From contig NZ_BDBV01000053.1 of the NCBI RefSeq assembly GCF_001613165.1, positions 1 through 64,000 on the forward strand: DNA of 64,000 nt, read 5' to 3'. Both the position numbers and the translations under genes were made by a program. Origin of the DNA: Nocardia mexicana NBRC 108244. GTDB taxonomy: Bacteria; Actinomycetota; Actinomycetes; Mycobacteriales; Mycobacteriaceae. How positions within the stretch are numbered: position 1 is the stretch's first letter; every line of letters starts with the position of its first letter. Below the pieces are notes generated by a model. That model was not told the origin of the DNA. It did not search any database and was given only the letters and a program-made list of their open reading frames with translations. This document shows, one piece after another, positions 59,198-64,000 of the stretch.

Positions 59198-60684
59198 TGC
59201 AGCTCCAGCCTTCTCGCCATATCGGATATGAAAACGCCTGTGGGATCGACATTTCGGCGGATCTTGATCCACTCGTCGATCCGGGGGTACATCTTGTGGA
59301 AGGCCTCGGCCGTGGTGCGGGAGTCCTTCGCGGTGTAGAGCCGGCCGCCGAATTCGAGCACGCGCCGGTCCAGATCGGTGACGAGCTCGTTCAGGCCCGG
59401 CCGGATCGGGAAGTCGCAGCAGATGTTCCAGCCCGGCATCGGGAAACTCAACGGAGCCGGATTACCCGGGCCGAACAGCTTGAAAACGTTCAGCGCCGAG
59501 ATGTGCCCGGAGGCCTGAATATCGACGATGATCTTCTTGAATTCCTCGACCGCCTCGGTGGGCACCACGAACTGGTACTGCAGGAATCCCGCGGGTCCGT
59601 ACGCGCGGTTCCATTCCGCGATCATGTCCAGCGGATGATAGAACTGCGTCAGGTTCTGGATCTTGCCGGTGTAGTTGCCACCCATGGCGTAGTACGCCTC
59701 GCCGACCGCGCCCAGCGTCAGCCGGTTGGCGGTGAAGCTCGGGAAGATATTCGGCACCGTCATCAGTTGCGGCGCATCGAATTTCAGCGGATCGCGCCGC
59801 TTCCGCTTCGGTAGTTCGTCCACCTTGGCCAGCCGACCGCGAGTGATGCACGCGCGCCCCAGCTTCGGCGGCGCGTTCATGACGTCGAACCACGCGCTGG
59901 AGTAGGTGTAGTTCGCCTCGCTGCCATCGCTGTGCGCGGCGATCGTCTCGTCCAGGGTGAGCGTCTTCACGCCGTCGTTGATGAAGTACGCCGTCTCGGT
60001 CGGCGTCATCTCGATCTGCGCGCGCAGGATGATGCCGGTCAGCCCGTTGCCGCCCACGGTCGCCCAGAACAGCTTCGCGTTCCGCTTGGGCGAGATGTGC
60101 TGGACCTGGCCGTCCGCGGTGAGCAGGTCCAGCGAGCGCACATGGTTGCCGAAGCTGCCCTCGCTGTGGTGGTTCTTGCCATGGATATCGGAGGCGATGG
60201 CGCCGCCGATGGTCACCTGGCGGGTGCCGGGTAGCACCGGGACCCACAGCCCGAACGGCAACGCGGCCTTCATCAACTGATCCAGGCTGACGCCGCCGTC
60301 GACATCGACGACGCGGGTGTCGCGGTCGATGCGATGGATCTTGTTCAGCGCGGTCATGTCGATGACCAGGCCGCCCGCGTTCTGGGCGTGGTCGCCGTAG
60401 GAGCGGCCCAGCCCGCGCGCGATCACTCCGCGCCGCAGATGCTTGGGCTTGGACTCGTTGTCCTCCGCGACCATCGCCACGGCCTGCGCGATCAGCTCGG
60501 GATCGCCGGTCGAGAGCACTTCGGCCGAGGTGGGTGCGGTGCGGCCCCATCCGGTCAGTCGGCGGGTGCGGGTGGGCAAGTCGTAGCGTTCGGCCGACCC
60601 ATTGCTGTCATTCTGTGACGCAGCGCCGTCGCCCGCATTTTTTGCAGGACCCGCGGCGGTGGAGGTCTGAGCTTTCGTGGACAT
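59194..60684 (-). CDS. dprE1: Decaprenylphosphoryl-beta-D-ribose 2-oxidase DprE1
   Basis: DprE1 is the FAD-dependent oxidase of the DprE1/DprE2 epimerase and the target of benzothiazinones. The 496-residue protein has the FAD-binding segment RGLGRSYGDHAQNAGGLVIDM and GGAIASDIHGKNHHSEGSFGNHV, and keeps the benzothiazinone-reactive cysteine as Cys422 in WNICCDFPI, followed by a second Cys. It is longer than the mycobacterial enzyme by an Ala/Ser/Asn-rich N-terminus. ATG 60684 is preferred over 60690: a TAGCCT box lies 8 nt upstream and no ribosome site exists. Confidence 0.95.
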   Translation of the reverse strand: MSTKAQTSTAAGPAKNAGDGAASQNDSNGSAERYDLPTRTRRLTGWGRTAPTSAEVLSTGDPELIAQAVAMVAEDNESKPKHLRRGVIARGLGRSYGDHAQNAGGLVIDMTALNKIHRIDRDTRVVDVDGGVSLDQLMKAALPFGLWVPVLPGTRQVTIGGAIASDIHGKNHHSEGSFGNHVRSLDLLTADGQVQHISPKRNAKLFWATVGGNGLTGIILRAQIEMTPTETAYFINDGVKTLTLDETIAAHSDGSEANYTYSSAWFDVMNAPPKLGRACITRGRLAKVDELPKRKRRDPLKFDAPQLMTVPNIFPSFTANRLTLGAVGEAYYAMGGNYTGKIQNLTQFYHPLDMIAEWNRAYGPAGFLQYQFVVPTEAVEEFKKIIVDIQASGHISALNVFKLFGPGNPAPLSFPMPGWNICCDFPIRPGLNELVTDLDRRVLEFGGRLYTAKDSRTTAEAFHKMYPRIDEWIKIRRNVDPTGVFISDMARRLELQ

Positions 60685-60692
60685 CGGCATAG

Positions 60693-60698
60693 AGGCTA
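60693..60698 (-). promoter_or_regulatory. -10 box of a probable leaderless dprE1 promoter
   Basis: On the minus strand TAGCCT ends 8 nt before ATG 60684. It shares a 72-bp divergent spacer with the GtrA gene promoter. Confidence 0.5.
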
Positions 60699-60744
60699 CA
60701 GGTATGACCGGACATCGGTCCCGGTGTCGGAATCGCGAACCCGC

Positions 60745-60750
60745 TACGCT
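60745..60750 (+). promoter_or_regulatory. -10 box of a probable leaderless GtrA-gene promoter
   Basis: TACGCT ends 6 nt before GTG 60757. The hexamer is identical to the one before glf. Confidence 0.5.
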
Positions 60751-60756
60751 CGTGCC

Positions 60757-61212
60757 GTGTCCGCGGAACCCCACCTTCCTCTGCCGCCCGAGCTGCCCCT
60801 GGTCGATGAGCCGGGTGGTACGGACGTCGGCCTGAAGACGCAGATCATCCGCTTCGCGCTGTCCGGCGGTTTCTCCGCGATCATCGACTTCGGCCTCTAC
60901 ACCCTGCTGCTGCAGGTGGTGGGCCTGCCGGTGGCGGTATCGAAGTCGCTCAGCTTCATCGCGGGCACCACGACGGCCTATCTGATCAACCGCCGCTGGA
61001 CCTTCCAGGCGCCCCCGAGCCGGGCCCGCTTCCTGGCGGTGGTGGTGCTGTACGCGCTCACCTTCGCCGTACAGGTCGGCATCAATCAGGTCCTCTATCA
61101 CGTGCTGCCCGACGAGTGGTGGCGGATCTTCCTGGCGTTCATCGTCGCGCAGGGCACCGCCACGGTGATCAACTTCATCGTCCAGCGGGCCGTGATCTTC
61201 AAGATCGGCTGA
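60757..61212 (+). CDS. GtrA-family small membrane protein (Rv3789-like)
   Basis: This 151-residue protein has four membrane helices (FALSGGFSAIIDFGLYTLLLQVVG; SLSFIAGTTTAYLINRRWTF; FLAVVVLYALTFAVQVGINQVL; IFLAFIVAQGTATVINFIVQRAVIF), the GtrA/DPMS-like fold. Its M. tuberculosis counterpart Rv3789 lies next to dprE1 and has been proposed to help anchor AftA or handle decaprenyl-phosphoryl-arabinose. GTG 60757 is chosen from the leaderless promoter; a GTG at 60724 would add 11 residues but has no ribosome site. Here the gene is divergent from dprE1, unlike M. tuberculosis. Confidence 0.88.
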   Translation: MSAEPHLPLPPELPLVDEPGGTDVGLKTQIIRFALSGGFSAIIDFGLYTLLLQVVGLPVAVSKSLSFIAGTTTAYLINRRWTFQAPPSRARFLAVVVLYALTFAVQVGINQVLYHVLPDEWWRIFLAFIVAQGTATVINFIVQRAVIFKIG

Positions 61213-61218
61213 GCGACT

Positions 61219-61308
61219 CGCCGACCCCGGATCGCGCCGCTGCGGGCCGGGGATCGGGTGAGGGAACCCGCCGACCCCGGAGGGCGCCGTTGCAGACCGG
61301 GATCGGCG
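61219..61308. repeat. 50-bp imperfect direct repeat
   Basis: CGCCGACCCCGGA blocks begin at 61219 and 61269, each followed by a similar GCGCCG-TGC-CCGGG-ATCGG pattern. It lies in the 99-bp gap between the GtrA gene and the convergent PNPOx-like gene and may act in transcript ending. Confidence 0.5.
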
Positions 61309-61311
61309 GAT

Positions 61312-61932
61312 TCAGTGTTCGGCGACCAGTGCTCGCTGCTGGGCCCTCGCGCCGAAGTAGTCGCCACCCTTGGCGATCGGATTGTCGGTGCCCCACTGCC
61401 GCTCCTCGCGGGCGGCGGGCACCAGGTGCGGAATGTGCTTGCGGCAGTGGATATAGGCCTCTTCGACATCGACCACGACCCAGCGCTCGGCGGTCCGGCC
61501 GCGCTCGGCGGCGGGCAGCCCGGGTACCCGGCGGCGCAGCGCCGGATCCTCGACGACGCGGGCGGATCCGTTGATGTGCAGGCCGATGAGGTCGTGCACG
61601 AAATCGATGAGCAGGATCCCGATGTGCGGGTTCTCCCACAGGTTGCCGAGGGCCGCCATGACCCCGTTGCCTCGATACTCTGGATACGCAAGAGTGCGTT
61701 CATCGATCACGTGCAGGAAGCCGGGTTTGCCCGCCCGGAGACTGGCATCGCACTCGCCGTGCCGGTCGGCGGTGGCGATGAAGGCCATGTCCATCCGCCG
61801 GACGAAGTCGATCATCCTGGTATTCAGCCTGTCCAGGACCTGTTCGCGGTAGAAGCGCTGGGCGCGGTCCCGGGTACCGCACCGCTCCTGGAGTTCCTGC
61901 TCGCCGTCGCTTCCGCATCGCACATCGGGCAT
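61312..61932 (-). CDS. Pyridoxamine 5'-phosphate oxidase-family protein
   Basis: This 206-residue protein begins at ATG 61932 with GAGGCGG upstream. It has the split-barrel flavin-binding pattern: DMAFIATADRHGECDASLRAGKPGFLHVIDERTLAYPEYRGNGVMAALGNLWENPHIGILLIDF, then LHINGSARVVEDP and a final HCRKHIPHLVP. Such proteins bind FMN, F420 or heme and act as general oxidoreductases. It lacks the residues for true PNP oxidation that I could verify by eye, so the substrate is open. The 380-bp region upstream shows no gene. Confidence 0.82.
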   Translation of the reverse strand: MPDVRCGSDGEQELQERCGTRDRAQRFYREQVLDRLNTRMIDFVRRMDMAFIATADRHGECDASLRAGKPGFLHVIDERTLAYPEYRGNGVMAALGNLWENPHIGILLIDFVHDLIGLHINGSARVVEDPALRRRVPGLPAAERGRTAERWVVVDVEEAYIHCRKHIPHLVPAAREERQWGTDNPIAKGGDYFGARAQQRALVAEH

Positions 61933-62312
61933 GTCACGCCGCCTCGGGTTGCTGGAGTCCGCACGAGCCAGGTTCGGCGCTGAACCGTGGCTATGTCGAA
62001 ATCGTATAGACCTGAACAGCATTAGGTTCGGCAAATACGAAAACTGGCTGGTGAAGGGGGTTTACGTCCCATTCGGCCAGTCCTCGGCATCGTGTTCTCG
62101 ACTGAGGATCCTCCCGGAATCCGGGTGTCGCAAGGAGATGTTCTCCGTTAGCTGCGTCGATGCTGACCTTCGGGGAGGGTCGTGGGGGCCGACTTCTCTT
62201 GTTGCCGAGCGTGATTCGCAATATTGCGTTGTCTTTTTTGCTCGATTTGCCCGATCTTGTCGGGCCGCCCACGATGTTATCCCCCTTGCACGGGACGGGT
62301 GGTTCGGTGGGC
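61933..62312. other. Gap without a recognised gene
   Basis: No frame here has a convincing start, ribosome site or family resemblance. The segment 62200-62260 is less GC-rich than its surroundings. A TATACG at about 62012 (minus strand) could be a -10 box for the PNPOx-like gene, but no good -35 accompanies it. Confidence 0.4.
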
Positions 62313-64000
62313 TCAGGCGGGGGTCAGTGTCACCGGTACGCCGTTGAATACCGCATTCCCCGACGGGGCGTCCACCAGCGAATCATCGGTCAGGGTATTG
62401 GCGTTCACGCCCGCGTGCTCTCGTGCGACCGACTGGGCGCTGTCGGTATGTCCCCAGCCGTGCGGCAGGCTCACCACGCCCGGCATGATCTCGTCGGTCG
62501 GCTCCACCGGCACCGTGAGCATGCCCGCGGCGGACTTCACCACGGCCCGGCCGTCGATCCCCAGGCGGGCGACATCGTCCGGGTGGATGTGCAGCGTGCA
62601 GGTGTTGGACCCGCCGACCAGCGTCGCCACGTTGTGCATCCAGCTGTTGTTGGAGCGCAGCTGCCGCCGCCCGATCAGCACCATGCCCGGCGCCGGATCG
62701 GCGAGCCGGTCGCGCAGCCGGGCGACATCGGCGAGCAGCTCCGGCGGTGCCAGCTCGACCTGCTTGGATGCCGTGCGGAGCACGCCGGGCAGCCGGGGCC
62801 GCAGTGGTCCCAGGTCGATGCCGTGCGGATTGTCCAGCAGCACTTGCAGATTCAACCCACCGGGGGCGATGTCATCGGGAATCTCCGCCGCGGCCGGATT
62901 CCATTCGCCGTAGGGCCCGAGCCGCAGCATCATATCGATGCGCTGCTCGGTGCTGTCGGCGCCGCGCAGATCATCGCGGCGATCCAGCAGGCCCGCGCGA
63001 TGCAGGGTGCCCGCGATGATCAACTCGTCGACCGACTCCAGCGGGTCGCGCCCGGGCTCGAGCTGCTGCCCGGCCGCCGCGAGGGCCAGACGCGCCACGA
63101 TCTCCGCCTCGGAGGGCCGGTCGCCCATCGGCTGTAGCGGCCGCGAGTAGCGCGCGTAGTTGTGGACCGCGAAGTTCAGCAGGGCGAAATCGTAATGCGG
63201 CGACTGCAGCGTGCGCGGCGGCGGCAGGATGACATCGGCATGGCGCGTGGTCTCGTTGAGGTAGCGGTCCACGCTCACCATGAACTCCAGCTCGGCCAGG
63301 GCCGCGCCGAGGCGGGCGCCGCTCGGCGCCGACAGGACCGGGTTACCGGCCACCGTCACCAGCGCCCGGACCTGCCCCTCACCGGGGGTGCGGATCTCGT
63401 CGGCGAGCGTCGCGATCGGGAATTCGCCCATGGCCTCGGGCAATTCGCGCACCCGGCTGGTCCAGCGGCCGAGGCGGAACGGGCGGGTGCGGACGATGCC
63501 GAGCGCGGCGGCGGTGGCGAACATGGCGCCGCCGGGACGATCCAGATTGCCGGTGAGCACGTTGATCACGTCCACCAGCCACTGCGTCAGCGTGCCGAAC
63601 TCCGCCGTGCAGGTGCCGATGCGGGCGTACACCGCGGCCGTCGGCGCGGCCGCCAGCTCCCGCGCGATCCGCGCGATGGTCTCGGCGGGGACCCCGGTGC
63701 GCTCGGCGACCACCTCGGGCGGGAACGCCGTTGCGGCCGTGCGTACCTCGTCGAACCCGTTCGCCTCGACCCCGGGTGCGGTCAGGCCCTCGGCGAACAG
63801 CGTGTGCACGATGCCGAACAACAGGTAGGCATCGCTGCCGGGGCGGACGAACAGGTGCTCGTCGGCGAGTTTCGCGGTGCGGGTGCGCCGGGGATCGACC
63901 ACCACGAACCGGCCGCCGCGCTTGCGCAGCGCCTTCAGCCGTCCCGGGTAATCCGGTGCGGTGCACAGCGATCCGTTCGATTCCAGCGGGTTGGCGCCCA
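62313..64000 (-). CDS. Molybdopterin-dependent oxidoreductase, N-terminus outside the window
   Basis: The frame stays open to the window edge and encodes at least 562 residues. It belongs to the molybdopterin oxidoreductase (FdhF/BisC) family: GANPLESNGS and VVVDPRRTRTAKLADEHLFVRPGSD at the visible N-side, GNLDRPGGAMF, AGNPVLSAPSGARL and the C-terminal MopB-type domain with RRQLRSNNSWMHNVATLVGG and HPDDVARLGIDGRAVVKSAAG. The N-terminal iron-sulfur region, if present, is off-window. It resembles formate-dehydrogenase-like or assimilatory nitrate-reductase-like enzymes; the substrate is unknown. Confidence 0.9.
   Translation of the reverse strand, partial: GANPLESNGSLCTAPDYPGRLKALRKRGGRFVVVDPRRTRTAKLADEHLFVRPGSDAYLLFGIVHTLFAEGLTAPGVEANGFDEVRTAATAFPPEVVAERTGVPAETIARIARELAAAPTAAVYARIGTCTAEFGTLTQWLVDVINVLTGNLDRPGGAMFATAAALGIVRTRPFRLGRWTSRVRELPEAMGEFPIATLADEIRTPGEGQVRALVTVAGNPVLSAPSGARLGAALAELEFMVSVDRYLNETTRHADVILPPPRTLQSPHYDFALLNFAVHNYARYSRPLQPMGDRPSEAEIVARLALAAAGQQLEPGRDPLESVDELIIAGTLHRAGLLDRRDDLRGADSTEQRIDMMLRLGPYGEWNPAAAEIPDDIAPGGLNLQVLLDNPHGIDLGPLRPRLPGVLRTASKQVELAPPELLADVARLRDRLADPAPGMVLIGRRQLRSNNSWMHNVATLVGGSNTCTLHIHPDDVARLGIDGRAVVKSAAGMLTVPVEPTDEIMPGVVSLPHGWGHTDSAQSVAREHAGVNANTLTDDSLVDAPSGNAVFNGVPVTLTPA

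Noticed and set aside
62160..63137. A 325-residue plus-strand open frame
   Set aside because: It lies opposite the molybdopterin oxidoreductase and has antisense composition without a ribosome site or domain.

Overview
The window is a GC-rich chromosomal segment from a mycolic-acid-containing actinomycete, most likely Nocardia or a close relative in Mycobacteriales. I infer this from the conserved cell-wall locus for the mycolyl-arabinogalactan envelope, which keeps the Mycobacterium tuberculosis gene order (the Rv3789-Rv3809c block) with Nocardia-like differences: five tandem mycolyltransferase genes and only two emb genes. No tRNA, rRNA, CRISPR array, transposase or prophage was seen.

Region 1 (1-10.1 kb) is accessory. 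It holds the tail of a truncated gene, a divergent MarR regulator/EamA exporter pair, a Rossmann-fold reductase, a TipA-type MerR regulator, four tandem paralogous four-helix membrane proteins with Pro/Tyr-rich ends, several secreted or membrane proteins, and an epimerase-DoxX-like pair.

Region 2 (10.2-36.7 kb, plus strand) builds galactan and mycolate. glf, glfT2, a PAP2 phosphatase, ubiA and aftB form a tightly overlapping operon that makes and extends galactan, makes the decaprenyl-phosphoryl-pentose precursor, and caps arabinan. Five mycolyltransferase (antigen 85) genes follow, at least four with their own hairpin terminators; the fifth carries C-terminal LGFP repeats. Then come a lipoprotein, the cutinase-like hydrolase culp6, an F420-type oxidoreductase, and fadD32-pks13-accD4, which activate, carboxylate and condense the mycolic acid chains.

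Region 3 (36.7-46.7 kb) is accessory and interrupts the cell-wall block. It contains repeat-rich spacer, a response regulator/histidine kinase/polytopic membrane protein operon (the kinase has an octameric decapeptide repeat at its N-terminus), a DUF5988-like small protein, an alpha/beta hydrolase, the remnant of a YefM-YoeB toxin-antitoxin pair, a four-gene operon in which two DUF6879-type proteins flank an Scr1-type XRE regulator, and two translationally coupled tiny proteins.

Region 4 (46.8-61.2 kb, mainly minus strand) builds arabinan: dprE1 and dprE2 make decaprenyl-phosphoryl-arabinose, aftA primes the galactan, two Emb arabinosyltransferases elongate it, and an unassigned GT-C-like membrane protein sits between aftA and embC. 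A GtrA-family gene diverges from dprE1. Region 5 (61.3-64 kb) has a pyridoxamine-oxidase-like protein and a molybdopterin oxidoreductase cut by the window end.

Three signals cut across the regions. (i) glf, embC, embB, dprE1 and the GtrA gene all have a TANNNT -10 box 6-8 nt before the start codon, which suggests leaderless transcripts. (ii) Short palindromic REP-like elements occur between genes and also in frame inside aftB, pks13 and embC. (iii) A cluster of DnaA-box sequences lies between aftA and the GT-C gene.
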